A DNA stretch of 53,089 nt from Mycoplasma sp. ATU-Cv-703. Its GTDB lineage: Bacteria > Bacillota_I > Bacilli_A > Mycoplasmatales > Metamycoplasmataceae. The DNA lies in NCBI GenBank assembly GCA_004011965.1, contig RYZV01000001.1:206620-259708 (forward strand), written 5' to 3'. Under the pieces are notes generated by a model. That model was not told where the DNA came from and made no database searches. It saw nothing but the letters and a program-made list of their open reading frames with translations. Below, one piece after another: positions 41,318-50,139 of this stretch. Position numbers and translations under genes: made by a program. How positions within the stretch are numbered: the stretch's first letter is position 1; each line of letters begins with the position of its first letter.

Positions 41318-42481
41318 ATGACCAAAAAATGGTGAAATGGAGCGATTATTGCCGGAGTAGGTGCTTTTGCACCCATGAGCGCTCTTGGTTGTGGTGCTAA
41401 TGAAGAAGCGGAAATTAACGACAAAAAAGACCCGCAGGGTTCATCCACTAACCTTTATGTTTTAGGCGATAGTCTGAGCGATGCCGGAGTTTTTGTTGAG
41501 GCTGGAACAGCGATCATTAAAAACCTAAAAAGTGCAATTAAAGAGAGTAAGGAAAAAGGTGAAGAAATTGGGATGATTGCCGAAATGTTTGAAACTTTTG
41601 TCCAAGTTGACCAAATTAAACTGCCGTCGATTTACTACCAAGAAAAATACTTTTCAACTGGACCGACTGCGGCAGCTCTGTTAGCCCAGAAACTAAAACT
41701 TAACGGTGACCCGGCTTACCGAATTGAAAACGCACTGTTTGGTTCAATTGAGAAAAAAGGGGCTAACTACGCCTTTGCAGGTTCGCAAATTAGTCCCCAC
41801 CTTAGTTCTATAGCGGAAAACTTTTTCGGATCGGTTAGCCTAGAAAAGCAAGCTGACGCTCTTTTCAAACAACACGAGTTGCTTAACCAAGACATTGTCT
41901 ACATCAACATCGGAAGTAATGACTTTTTAGACATGGTCAAATCTTGAGAAGAAGGACACAGTTTTTTGAGTCCCGAAAAAGTAGATATGGTTGCTGGAGC
42001 CAAGCAAATGCTTGAACGGTTTGGCAAAGTCTTAGAATCTTTGATTGCTAAGGGCGCGAAAAGAATTCTTGTTTCTAACATCGTTGAACTGGCTATCGCT
42101 CCGCGTTTTTCTCGAATTGCGGAAGATGTTCAAACTAAGTTAAAAGCGGGGGTGCAAACATTCAACCAAGGTTTAAGCGAAAAAATCACCCAACTAAGCA
42201 ACAGTCAGAGCGGCGTTGTGATTAAACTTCACGATTTACACAGCGATTTTTTCCAACTGCGCGACCAATTTTTGGCCCGCGGTGATCAGTACAAATTTAC
42301 TAACGCGACTGATTTTCAAATTATGAATTTGCTTTCTAAAGATGGCGACAAGTTCGATTATGTCAACGGAGCTAACGCCGAAAACTTAGCCAATTACTTC
42401 TTCCTAGACGAGTTGCACCCTACCGGGTGAGCTCACGAACAAATCGCGGAAAAACTTTACAAAATTGCCCAAGAATTTTAA
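41318..42481 (+). CDS. Surface GDSL/SGNH-family lipase or esterase, probable lipoprotein
   Basis: 387 residues, several TGA codons as Trp. The N-terminus has a positively charged start (MTKKWWN), a hydrophobic stretch (GAIIAGVGAFAPM) and SALGCG, a plausible lipobox with Cys at residue 25, so it is likely a membrane-anchored lipoprotein. SGNH blocks: GDSLSDAG (catalytic Ser), INIGSNDF (Asn of block III) and FLDELHPTGWAH (catalytic Asp/His). It resembles secreted GDSL phospholipases that release host fatty acids. Very strong AAGGGAGGG precedes the ATG. The gene stands alone on this strand, convergent with ylxM. Confidence 0.87.
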
Positions 42482-42484
42482 AAT

Positions 42485-42712
42485 TTAACCGCGTAATTTC
42501 GCTGCTACGCTGGATAGTTTTTGCCGTGCCTTCTTAAGCGTATCGCTGACTGCTTGGCGAGTAGTAGCCAAAACATCGGCTACCTCTTGCAAAGTTAAAT
42601 CTTCTAAGTAGTAAAGATGAAAAGTCTGCTTTTGAGCTTGGGTTAAAAAGTGCTCGTAACGATCGTAATAAACCAGTCACTTTTCCCGTTCATTAAGCGG
42701 ATTTTTTTTCAT
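42485..42712 (-). CDS. ylxM: YlxM family (UPF0122) helix-turn-helix protein
   Basis: 75 residues, one TGA as Trp. Short sigma-like HTH: YYLEDLTLQEVADVLATTRQAVSDTLKKARQKL. YlxM normally lies between ftsY and ffh and is linked to the SRP pathway. Its start lies 20 nt inside ftsY, so it is coupled to it. ffh is not in the window. Confidence 0.88.
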
Positions 42713-43817
42713 TGACTAGTCCCTGGGTCAGCCCATAAATAAAAGCATCTAAATCAAACTCTTGTAAATCATCAATCTTTTCGCCTAATCCAACGTATTT
42801 AACCGCTAACTGAAGCTGATCTTTAATTGTTAAAACAATGCCACCTTTTGATGTTCCGTCCAGTTTTGTCAACACAATCCCGGTTAAAGGTGTGACATCT
42901 TGAAAGTGTTTTGCTTGCGATAAACCGTTTTGGCCAGTTGTTGCATCAAGCACTAGCAAAGATTCGTGCGGAGCCGCAGGAATTTGCTTACTAATCACTT
43001 GGTTAATTTTTTTAAGTTCGTTCATGAGGTTGACTTTGTTTTGGAGACGTCCGGCCGTGTCAATGATTAAAACATCATAGTCTTGGGTTTGCAAAACTTC
43101 TAGACCTTGGTAAACGACCGAGGCTGGATCGGCCGGAAAGTGTTGAGGTTTAACGATTTTAACTCCCACGCGCTGAGCCCAAGTCTGAAGTTGTTCGACG
43201 GCTCCCGCCCGGAAAGTGTCAGCAGCGGCTAAAACCACCTTGTAATCCGATTGCTTAAGTTGGTGAGCCAACTTAGCGATCGTGGTAGTTTTGCCCGAAC
43301 CATTAACTCCTACGATGAGTATCACGTTTTTACGACCAGGCTCTACGTTTAGCAAAGTGTCAACGATTGACTGGTTAGCGTAGGTGGTAAAAATTTTGTC
43401 GGCCACAATTTCGCCAATCAAATTCGGATCCTGGACATTTTCGAATTTAACTTCCTGTTTGATTTGACTGACAATTTCATTAACTAACGGCAAAGAAATG
43501 TCAGACATAATTAGCAAATCTTCCAGTTCTTCAAAAAATTCCTCGTCAATTTGGTTGTGGCGAGTTTGAAGTTCGCGAATGCTGCGCGCAAAAGAGTTAC
43601 CCGACTTGTTTAAACCGGTTAAGTACTTGTTAACGCGCTGTTTTTGACGAGCTGCTTTGGCCTCTTGCTTGCTAATTTTTTTTGCAAATTTAGCTTTTTT
43701 AGCGGCCAGTTTTTTATCCAACTTACTCTTATCGTCTAAACTTGCGACAGACGAAAGTTTATCATCGCTAGTTTTAAGGTTAAAAAGGCGAGCTTTTAAT
43801 TTTTGAAAAAACTTCAT
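42693..43817 (-). CDS. ftsY: Signal recognition particle receptor FtsY
   Basis: 374 residues, no internal TGA. A basic Lys-rich N-terminal region (about 1-65), then the four-helix N domain and the SRP GTPase G domain: VGVNGSGKTTTIAKLA (G1), AADTFRAGAVEQL, DTAGRLQNK (G3), TKLDGTSKGG (G4) and GLGEKIDDLQEFD. It targets ribosome-SRP complexes to the membrane. TATAAT at 43826-43831 lies 8 nt before the ATG. Confidence 0.97.
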   Translation of the reverse strand: MKFFQKLKARLFNLKTSDDKLSSVASLDDKSKLDKKLAAKKAKFAKKISKQEAKAARQKQRVNKYLTGLNKSGNSFARSIRELQTRHNQIDEEFFEELEDLLIMSDISLPLVNEIVSQIKQEVKFENVQDPNLIGEIVADKIFTTYANQSIVDTLLNVEPGRKNVILIVGVNGSGKTTTIAKLAHQLKQSDYKVVLAAADTFRAGAVEQLQTWAQRVGVKIVKPQHFPADPASVVYQGLEVLQTQDYDVLIIDTAGRLQNKVNLMNELKKINQVISKQIPAAPHESLLVLDATTGQNGLSQAKHFQDVTPLTGIVLTKLDGTSKGGIVLTIKDQLQLAVKYVGLGEKIDDLQEFDLDAFIYGLTQGLVNEKKSA

Positions 43818-43826
43818 AGACCTACA

Positions 43827-44621
43827 TTATATTTTAAGTTGTTCGCGGATCAGTTCCCAATTAGCGTAAATGATCGCACCAATTTTTTGAAAAATAATTT
43901 CTAACCAAAAAAGCCCGTTTCAATGCTCAAAACGTAAAGCTCGGTAAGTTCGTGGTTTGCGGTAAGCGCTTTGAATAACCAACTCTTTCTTGAATTCAAA
44001 ACTAACGGGGTGGCGATGAGTAAAGACGACTACTTGAACTTTTTTGCTTCTTAAAATCGTTAAATTTTCGGTTAACTGGTCTTTGCTAATCGATTCATCA
44101 AAAATTATTCAGAGAGTTTTTTCATCTAACCGGGCTAATGATTTCAATTCGCCGATCTCACGAATCACCTTGGTGTTAAAACCTAACTTAGTTAGTTGGC
44201 GGGCAAAATCTTGGCAGGGATGGTAGTGGACAAAAGTTTGGAAAACGATTTGGTTTGCTTGACGAATTATTTCAATTAACTGCTCAAGATTCTTGCTTTG
44301 GGTTTTTGCAAGGTCAAACGCGCGGTAGAGGTTGAAAAGAATTTGCTGGTAAGCGCGGGCGGCAATGTGGCTGACGTGCTGGTCTAGACATTTTGCTTTA
44401 GTTAGCGCGCTAACTAAGGCGGGGTAAGAGGGTCAACCTAGCAAGTTAGCTAAACCAGTTAGTGCTAGCTCAGAAACGCTAAGTTCCGCCGTTATTTTTT
44501 GACTTTCTAACTGCCCAGGTTGATTTTGGTGGTCAACCAAAAACTGAGTCAATTTTTGAAAAGGGTGCTGGCGATCAAGGCTAATTAGTTTCAGCCGGGC
44601 CAAAGTGTCAGTTGGATCCAT
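43827..44621 (-). CDS. RpiR-like regulator: N-terminal HTH with degenerate SIS domain
   Basis: 264 residues, several TGA codons as Trp. The N-terminal region (about 35-75: QKITAELSVSELALTGLANLLGWPSYPALVSAL) resembles the RpiR HTH_6 layout, where the recognition helix is followed by LGY..F..L. The rest (QIVFQTFVHYHPCQDFARQLTKLGFNTKVI...TLWIIFDESIS...KKVQVVVFTH) has the alternating alpha/beta pattern of a SIS sugar-phosphate domain. It may control sugar genes. The stop codon overlaps the ftsY promoter. Start ATG 44619-44621; an upstream in-frame TTG exists. Confidence 0.65.
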
Positions 44622-44713
44622 AAAATTGAATATCGTTTTCAATTATGGCCAACTGGCACAGTTAAGAACATCAAACGAACAAAATCGCGAAAATAAAGGC
44701 TTAACTTACTAAA

Positions 44714-45091
44714 CTAACCACGGATACGAGCAATTGCATCAATCTCAACTAAGCCGTCCTTGGGTAAGCGCGACACTTCCACGCAAACTCGCGCGGGTTT
44801 GTGAGTCGCGAAAAACCGCTCGTAAACTTGGTTAATGGCGGCAAAATCGTCCATGTTTTTGACAAAAATTGTGCATTTCGCAACGTCGGTTTTGTCTAAC
44901 CCAACCGAAAATAAAACATGCCCTAAGTTTTCAAGCGCCCACAAAGTTTGCTCTTCAACTCCTAAACCAAACCGGTGGGTTTGTGGGTCAATGCCCAGTT
45001 GCCCGGAAAGAAAAACTAGTTTGTCAACTTGGATTGCTTGGCTATAAGGCCCGAGCGCAACCGGCGCTTTTTCGGTGTTAATAAATTTCAT
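44714..45091 (-). CDS. ridA: RidA family reactive intermediate deaminase
   Basis: 125 residues, normal size, no internal TGA. Family motifs: APVALGPYSQAIQV, LVFLSGQLGIDPQT, ENLGHVLFSVGLDKTDVAKCTIFV and the C-terminal PARVCVEVSRLPKDGLVEIDAIA, including the conserved Arg and Glu. It hydrolyses 2-aminoacrylate and 2-iminobutanoate released by threonine/serine dehydratases. It begins 8 nt after ilvA, the enzyme that generates its substrate. Confidence 0.95.
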   Translation of the reverse strand: MKFINTEKAPVALGPYSQAIQVDKLVFLSGQLGIDPQTHRFGLGVEEQTLWALENLGHVLFSVGLDKTDVAKCTIFVKNMDDFAAINQVYERFFATHKPARVCVEVSRLPKDGLVEIDAIARIRG

Positions 45092-45099
45092 GTTACTCC

Positions 45100-46314
45100 T
45101 TATTCGAACTCGTCCACGATTTGACCGTGCGCGGCTAAAACTGTGGTCAAAAACTTGGCTGCACGAGTCGGACTGAATAAAACTGACACCCCAATTTTAT
45201 CAACGTAATGAGGGTGATTGTGGTAAAACACCTTGATAATTTGGGCTTCAATTTGACCGGCTTTTTCAATTAAATTAGTCAAACTATTTTTTAAGTCTGA
45301 CCGCTTTAAAACGGCTTTAATGCTACTTTGATCGCTCAGATCGATTTTAGGTTCATTTTCAAAGTGAGAAAATTCCACGTTGGAACCGCTTATGATTAAA
45401 ACCACGTTTTGACCTAGGCGAGAAAACTTGACTTTATGAGTTAGCAAAGCTGCCACGCAAACCGCGGCCGAACCTTCCACGATCACGCCGCAATGCTTGG
45501 CCATGAAAATCATCGCGGCTAAAATTTCGGCTTCGGTCACTTGAGCAGCCTGGTCAAGGTGAGATTCAATAATTTGCCAAGTTTTTCAACTGAGCGTTTT
45601 GACAGCGATGCCTTCGGCCAGCGAAGGTAAAGGTCTAACACTGACGGGCTTGCCGACTTGAAGTGCTTGGTTTAGCGAGTTCACGTTTTCGGCTTCAACT
45701 CCCACGATTTTTGTGCGCGGACTCACTTGTTTTAAGTAAGATGCGATACCGCTCGCAAGACCGCCACCACCAACGGGTATCAGACAGTAGTCAATTTGTA
45801 ATAACTCCTGAGCAATTTCTAAACCGATCGTAGCTTGGCCTTGAATAACTTTTAAATCGTCAAAAGGATGGATTAGTGTGAGTTGGTCTTGAGCGGCAAT
45901 TTCCTGCGCCTTAGCGAGAGCATCATCAAAAAATTCGCCATGTAACATCACTTTTGCTCCGTAATTACGAGTGGCGTTAACTTTGTTAATTGGTGTTAAA
46001 ACGGGCATCACGACCGTCGCTTTAATGCCTAATTTTTGAGCTGACCAAGCTACACCTTGGGCGTGGTTGCCCGCGCTAGCAGCGATTATTCCCCGCTGAA
46101 TTTCTGACTCAGACAAATTAAAGATCTTATTAAGCGCTCCACGTATCTTAAAACTACCGGTGGCTTGAAAATTTTCCATTTTAAGGTAAATGTTTTGGCC
46201 GGTTAAATTAGAAAGCGTTGCGTTATAAACAAGCGGAGTCGGAATAATTTGGTGGCTTAATTTTTGGGCTGTCTCTTCAACTTGAGACTGTAAAAGATCT
46301 ACTGGCGTGGGCAT
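45100..46314 (-). CDS. ilvA: Threonine/serine dehydratase (IlvA/TdcB family)
   Basis: 404 residues, one TGA as Trp. Fold-type II PLP enzyme: KMENFQATGSFKIRGALNKI (PLP Lys), AASAGNHAQGVAWSAQ (Asn), PVGGGGLASGIASYLK (phosphate loop) and a late ISGSNVE (Ser). A C-terminal ACT-like region (QIIKVFYHNHPHYVDKIGVSVLFSP) is kept, so it is a TdcB/IlvA 400-residue form. It turns threonine to 2-oxobutanoate (or serine to pyruvate) and ammonia. TAGAAT near 46333 may be its -10. The tracrRNA terminator lies 80 nt upstream. Confidence 0.93.
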
Positions 46315-46393
46315 AATCGGATGATAGGCTCATTCTAACACAGTCGGTTTAACTAAAATGAAAAACCTAATTGAGTGTCTTTGAAATTGGCGC

Positions 46394-46497
46394 AAAAGAA
46401 AAGATCCCCCAAAGGGAGATCGGTTACGGCATATAGCCTTGTTTTAGGGATGTATATCCTTATGTATCCTTGCGAGTCAACTGTACAATTAACTCAC
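46394..46497 (-). ncRNA. tracrRNA of type II CRISPR system
   Basis: Minus-strand RNA with all expected parts in order. Anti-repeat at 46441-46472 pairs with the minus-strand repeat: a lower stem CCCUAAAA with UUUUGGGG, a mismatch bulge, then a long upper stem including AAGGAUACAUAAGGA with only one bulged A. Next comes AAGGCUAUAUGCC (nexus hairpin GGC/GCC, 46427-46440), and a terminator hairpin GATCTCCC/GGGGGATC (46403-46421) followed by TTTTCTTTT. TATAAT at 46504-46509 gives a start near 46497. It lies directly after csn2. The ends are predictions. Confidence 0.9.
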
Positions 46498-46503
46498 AAC
46501 GTT

Positions 46504-46509
46504 ATTATA
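46504..46509 (-). promoter_or_regulatory. -10 element of tracrRNA promoter
   Basis: TATAAT on the minus strand within the 20 nt after the csn2 stop codon, about 30 nt before the anti-repeat. A -35 box is not obvious. Confidence 0.6.
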
Positions 46510-46517
46510 TAGCAAAT

Positions 46518-47228
46518 TTAAATTTCAATCTCACAAATTTTTTGGAAAGAATTTTCCAATAAAAAACTGTCGTAATTTCGTTCACCCTTGAGGAAATCGT
46601 TCAGTTGTTTGGGGCTAATCACAGTTTTAGTTTCTAGCTCTAACCAAGAAATTAACTTTTCTTGGTCTTCCACGACGAAAATTTTGTTGTGTTTTTGGTT
46701 GTCGATTCAAAGCGATTCTAAGGTGTTATACTGAACGACTTGCCCTTTCAAACTAGTTAAAACGTAAAGAAGATCTAAGTTGGTGTAAATCGTCTTGGCG
46801 GGTTCAAAACCGGCGATAACCACCTGGGTCCGCTTGGCGATGAATTGATCAAACATCGCTAAAATGTGGGGAATGTGTTCCGGCTCCACGTATTGGTCCG
46901 AAAGACTAATCACCGTTTTTAGTAACTTGTCGTAATCAAGGTCATAATCAAAAAGTTCAATGCCCAACTTTGCGTTAACTTTTTGAATAAAACTGACTAC
47001 AAACGGCTCGTTAAGTAGCTTTTCCCGGTAATCAGGTTGCTCTTGATTCATCAGTTCGTAAAGCGGATTTTCCTTCTTAAAGTTGAACAGATCGCAGTAC
47101 TTGGTAAAGGGAGTCAAAATTACCGCGCTGGGGTTGGAAGTTTGGATTTGCTTCAAAATTTCCAAGTTGCGCGTTGTATACAAAAACTTTAACCCGTCCA
47201 GTTCTAAATTATTCCCAAAGATCTTCAT
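46518..47228 (-). CDS. csn2: Csn2-like type II-A CRISPR adaptation protein
   Basis: 236 residues, one TGA as Trp, similar in size to Csn2 (about 220). It occupies the csn2 position after cas2 and overlaps it by 20 nt. Pattern agreement with Csn2: a middle acidic segment LFDYDLDYDKLLKTVISLSD, then a long helix, then AKRTQVVIAGFEPAKTIYTNLDLLYVLTSLKGQVVQYNTLESL, like the VFVNS...LQEYISLTNLTVLFLEP part of Csn2. Csn2 forms a DNA-end-binding tetramer in spacer acquisition. Identity is moderate: position is the strongest evidence. An unusually divergent Csn2 or another small adaptation protein is possible. Confidence 0.65.
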
Positions 47229-47535
47229 CGATTCTCACGTACCTTTCTGAGTTGTTAACTAGTTCGTTTAAATAGCGATCGCCGCGCAAAATTTTCATGT
47301 CGTAAAACTGCCGGTCGCTAACGAGCATGCATCTGACGTTGCCGTGGCTAGGGATTGATTTAGCGAGCGCTTTTTCTTCGTAAGAGTACTTAGTGATCGC
47401 GTTAATCGTTTTGTAGTAAAGCGAATATTGAAGCATCACGTAACCGCGCTTAATAATTCATTTGTGAAACTTAGTGTACTCTTTGACACGATCAGGCGAA
47501 TCCATGTTTAAGTCGTACATGAGAATTATTTTCAT
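47209..47535 (-). CDS. cas2: CRISPR-associated Cas2
   Basis: 108 residues from ATG 47533-47535, one TGA as Trp. Cas2 type II pattern: MKIILMYDLNMDSPDRVKEY (catalytic-site Asp in YDL), TKFHKWIIKRGYVMLQYSLYYKTI and GNVRCMLVSDRQFYDMKIL. It forms the Cas1-Cas2 integrase that inserts spacers. Overlaps cas1 by 10 nt and csn2 by 20 nt, so the three are translationally coupled. Confidence 0.93.
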
Positions 47536-48404
47536 GTATCTACCCAAGTTCAACCCTTTCCACGAATTACTAAGTCCATGCACTTATCAATCGCATTGTT
47601 AATGTACTCACTTTTTCCCAGCAAAGTAATTTTGTCGGTTAATGACTCAATTAATTTTTGACGAATTTCCACGCTAAAAATGGGGGCGTCACGGTTTTGG
47701 TAAACCACGCGGTCAATGATGGGCCTGAAAGGTTCCATCAAATCCGAAGCCAAAGCGTAAAAATTACTAAATGACTTGTGGTAAATTGAAATTCTCGGAT
47801 CTAAACCTTTTTTAACGATGGATTTAATTACTAAACCTCGCAAAACTGCGTAACCGTAATTAAGCATTGAGTTAATGGTTGGATTTTGCTTAGCATCGTA
47901 GTCACGCGTGAAATCTTGACCAAATAATAGCGCCCAGTAAACTTTGGCGGCGTGACCTTCCCGGTTGGTAACGTCATAAGGTTTAACTTGCTCGATTGTT
48001 TTTAAGAAAAATTCGTCATCGATTGACTCAAGTTTATATTCGGTGAGTAAATGGTACTGGTTATTGATTTTGTTACGAATCACTTCCTGCCATAGTTTGC
48101 CTTTGTAAACGCTCGTCCAAGCGATTTGATTTTCCAAAACTTTCAGTGACATGTGGTTGCCGTTGACAGAGAAAACATAACTGGCTGGTTCTCGTCGACT
48201 GTTGAAAGTGATGATTAATCCGTTAGCTTGGGTAATCGCGTTAATTAACTGGACACTCAAGGTTAATTTATAGTTATCAAGCAAAAGAACATCAATGTCG
48301 TTGATGTTGATGATAATCTTTTTGGACTCACGCTTAATTAAAATGTTGTTAAGGTAAAGCTTTAAATGGTCGTCAGTGTTAACTTGAACTACTTTTCAAC
48401 CCAT
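47526..48404 (-). CDS. cas1: CRISPR-associated Cas1 (type II-A)
   Basis: 292 residues from ATG 48402-48404 with three TGA codons as Trp. N-terminus MGWKVVQVNTDDHLKLY matches type II Cas1 (MGWRtVvin). Catalytic residues: Glu in VTNREGHAAKVYWALLFGQDF (about 145), His in ISIYHKSFSNFY (about 206) and Glu in SDLMEPFRPIIDRVV (about 220). The usual II-A order cas9-cas1-cas2-csn2 is kept except that no cas9 precedes it. TATAAT at 48446-48451 gives the operon its own promoter. Confidence 0.96.
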
Positions 48405-48445
48405 AAGATCTTTCTGGTTTATTTTTCATTTTCGGTTTCTTGTTA

Positions 48446-48451
48446 ATTATA
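48446..48451 (-). promoter_or_regulatory. -10 element of cas1-cas2-csn2
   Basis: TATAAT on the minus strand 41 nt before the cas1 ATG, downstream of the terminator at 48605-48643. The 48405-48697 stretch has no convincing gene; an open plus-strand frame with a TTG start across 48466-48705 overlaps this terminator and is not supported. Confidence 0.5.
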
Positions 48452-48604
48452 AACATTCCGTCGTTTTGCGCGCTGGGATAATTTACCCAGGACTTGAAAA
48501 ATCAAAGCAATTATTTAAAACGTGTTCAAAACCTTTTGACAAATGGGTAGAATACATTTCTTTTTTGGTGTTTGATCTGATTTTAGCTGTAAAACTGACA
48601 GAAC

Positions 48605-48643
48605 AAAAAAAACAAAACCTTGCGAACAGTCGGCAAGGTTTTG
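48605..48643 (-). terminator. Terminator of the RHH-protein cassette
   Basis: Perfect 11-bp stem CAAAACCTTGC/GCAAGGTTTTG (48613-48643) with a 9-nt loop, followed on the minus strand by eight T. It insulates cas1 from the cassette upstream. Confidence 0.85.
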
Positions 48644-48697
48644 AATTTAACTATCATGGCCAAAGCAAACAAATCGCTTTATTTACTTTCCAATTTC

Positions 48698-48856
48698 TTA
48701 AGTAGGCTGCTTACCCAAGAATTCTTTGACGAGCAAGTCAATGAATTCTCCTCACCTTAATTTGGTTTGTGATTTATCTGACATGAGTTTGTAAGCCTTT
48801 TCAAGATGCTCTTTGTTAACGCTGGCAGAAATTCTCTTTTTGTTGTTTTTATCCAT
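48698..48856 (-). CDS. Small ribbon-helix-helix (CopG/Arc-like) DNA-binding protein
   Basis: 52 residues, one TGA as Trp: MDKNNKKRISASVNKEHLEK then AYKLMSDKSQTKLRWGEFID. The pattern of a short beta strand (RISASV) followed by two helices is typical of ribbon-helix-helix repressors on plasmids and in toxin-antitoxin modules. A very strong AAAGGAGGTGAG precedes the ATG. It lies 57 nt after the larger unknown gene and has its own terminator. It may repress the cassette or be a plasmid copy/partition regulator. RHH is inferred from pattern only. Confidence 0.65.
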
Positions 48857-48913
48857 ACTCACCTCCTTTTTTCAAATATTTTCTTTAATCTAATCATACG
48901 CAGTAGCGGTTAA

Positions 48914-49633
48914 TTAAGACCAGAATGATGGAGGGCTAGGCATTTTTGCGACTAACGTTTGTAATCCGACCATTGCTTTCTCGTAATCCTTGATTGCAAT
49001 GATTGACCCCGAGATCACAAATTCGGGGTTTTCGGCAATGCCTGACAATTGATTCAAGTAATTTTTTGCTAACGAGAGATGATTTTTGTATTCAGTCAGT
49101 GCTAGTGTGCTCTCCTCCCCCAGTTTTTGGTAATGATCAAGACTGGCTCTCAAATTATTTATTTTGCTTAGTCTCACTTTGGGTTTGCTTTCCAATTTAG
49201 CAATTTTCTGATTGATTCTATTAATCTTATTTTGATGCGAAGCATTTTTGATTTCTAAAGTGGTGGCCTTTTTCTCAAAATAAGGCAGATTACGTCAATG
49301 AAATTCTCTTATTTTGTCTTTTATTCTGTACTTCATTATTAGTTCGTGCCATATGCGTAAATAAAAGTTTAGCGCTTCCTTTGTAAGCTTAGCTTTTTGC
49401 TTATTGGCAAAACCTAACATCTTTTTACCTAGAGTAGTTACCGCTTCTTGCTTATTTTTAGCGTGAAAACGTGTGCGAAAATTACCGAAGATGTTTTCTT
49501 CTACGAAAACAGAATAATTTGCCCCAACTCTTCTAACCTCAATGTCAATTAAATCTTCTAACAAAGCTTGGTCAATCTCTTTTTCACTTGAGATTCCGAG
49601 TTCAACCAACTTTTTTTCAACCGATCTAGCCAT
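48914..49633 (-). CDS. Unknown membrane-anchored coiled-coil protein next to the CRISPR array
   Basis: At least 239 residues from ATG 49631-49633, one TGA as Trp. I do not recognise the family. The visible parts are a globular N-half (ELGISSEKEIDQALLEDLIDIEVRRVGANYSVFVEENIFG...) and a long helical, Lys-rich coiled coil (about 125-200). The frame stays open upstream; from an ATT at 49727-49729, 9 nt after a TATAAT (49739-49744), it would gain 32 residues with a membrane segment (AIIWSITVAVTAAVSSAIA). That start looks natural for a leaderless mRNA. Codon use (AGA, ATA, TTA) is more AT-rich than in the housekeeping genes, suggesting transfer. Confidence 0.65.
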
Positions 49634-49676
49634 GGCGTGGCGAGTGGCATTTGCTATTGCGGAAGAGACTGCAGCC

Positions 49677-49705
49677 GTGACAGCAACGGTGATAGATCAT
49701 ATAAT
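49677..49705 (+). promoter_or_regulatory. Promoter of the small NPN-repeat peptide gene
   Basis: GTGACA (49677-49682), 17-bp spacer, TATAAT (49700-49705): the best two-box promoter that I saw in the window. It lies inside the upstream extension of the divergent minus-strand gene. Confidence 0.65.
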
Positions 49706-49738
49706 TGCTCTTTTGAGAATTTGTTCAATAGTATTAAC

Positions 49739-49744
49739 ATTATA
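49739..49744 (-). promoter_or_regulatory. -10 element of the membrane/coiled-coil gene
   Basis: TATAAT on the minus strand, 9 nt before an in-frame ATT codon at 49727-49729. It supports a start upstream of ATG 49633. Confidence 0.4.
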
Positions 49745-49761
49745 GGAGAGGAGGTGTAAAA

Positions 49762-49893
49762 ATGAAAATCATTGAAAGCAAACACAGAAGCTCTAACGAT
49801 CAACGTTCTAATGTCCACAATCCTAACAGCAAAGATCATAAAGACAATAGAGACAACAGATCTAATCAGAAAAATCCCAATTGGAACAAGTAG
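49762..49893 (+). CDS. 43-residue hydrophilic NPN-repeat peptide
   Basis: Short frame MKIIESKHRSSNDQ... ending NPNWNK with two copies of a motif: RSNVHNPN (about 15-22) and NRSNQKNPN (about 32-40). It is free of hydrophobic segments and rich in Asn, Lys, Asp, Arg. The start is preceded by AGGAGAGGAGGTG, one of the strongest ribosome binding sites in the window, and by a good promoter. Small proteins with repeated (N)RSNQxNPN motifs occur widely in bacteria and phages as uncharacterised ORFs; I recall the pattern but no function. It is divergent from the membrane/coiled-coil gene and next to the array. Confidence 0.6.
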   Translation: MKIIESKHRSSNDQRSNVHNPNSKDHKDNRDNRSNQKNPNWNK

Positions 49894-50056
49894 TTAGGTT
49901 CATGAAATCATAGTTCTTGAACTATTTTATCTGCCAAATCTAAAAGGTCTTATTTGAACTTGAAAATAGCATTTTCTAAGATAAGAATGTAGTCAACAAA
50001 AACTAATGTGTGCGATTATCTGTGAAAGTGAAATCGTACACGATTCCTATATAGCT

Positions 50057-50109
50057 AAAAAACACTCGGGACTACGCGCTATAAAAGCGCTAATCTCTGA
50101 GTGTTTTTT
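50057..50109. terminator. Bidirectional branched terminator between small peptide gene and CRISPR array
   Basis: Outer 11-bp stem AAAAAACACTC/GAGTGTTTTTT (50057-50067 with 50099-50109) enclosing a second hairpin GCGCT/AGCGC (76-90). It ends in T-runs on both strands, so it can end both the leftward array transcript and the rightward peptide mRNA. The 49894-50056 stretch between has no gene; it contains a 16-nt palindrome ATAGTTC-TT-GAACTAT (49910-49925). Confidence 0.7.
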
Positions 50110-50139
50110 ATTTGTGGAGAATTTTGCGGTTTGATCTTT

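Noticed and set aside
46441..46472. Sequence resembling a stray CRISPR repeat next to csn2
   Set aside because: It has mismatches placed like a tracrRNA anti-repeat and is followed by nexus and terminator hairpins, so it is part of the tracrRNA and not an orphan repeat.
48466..48705. Plus-strand frame of 79 residues between cas1 and the RHH gene
   Set aside because: Needs a TTG start, has no ribosome binding site, reads through the strong terminator hairpin at 48605-48643 and overlaps the RHH gene.
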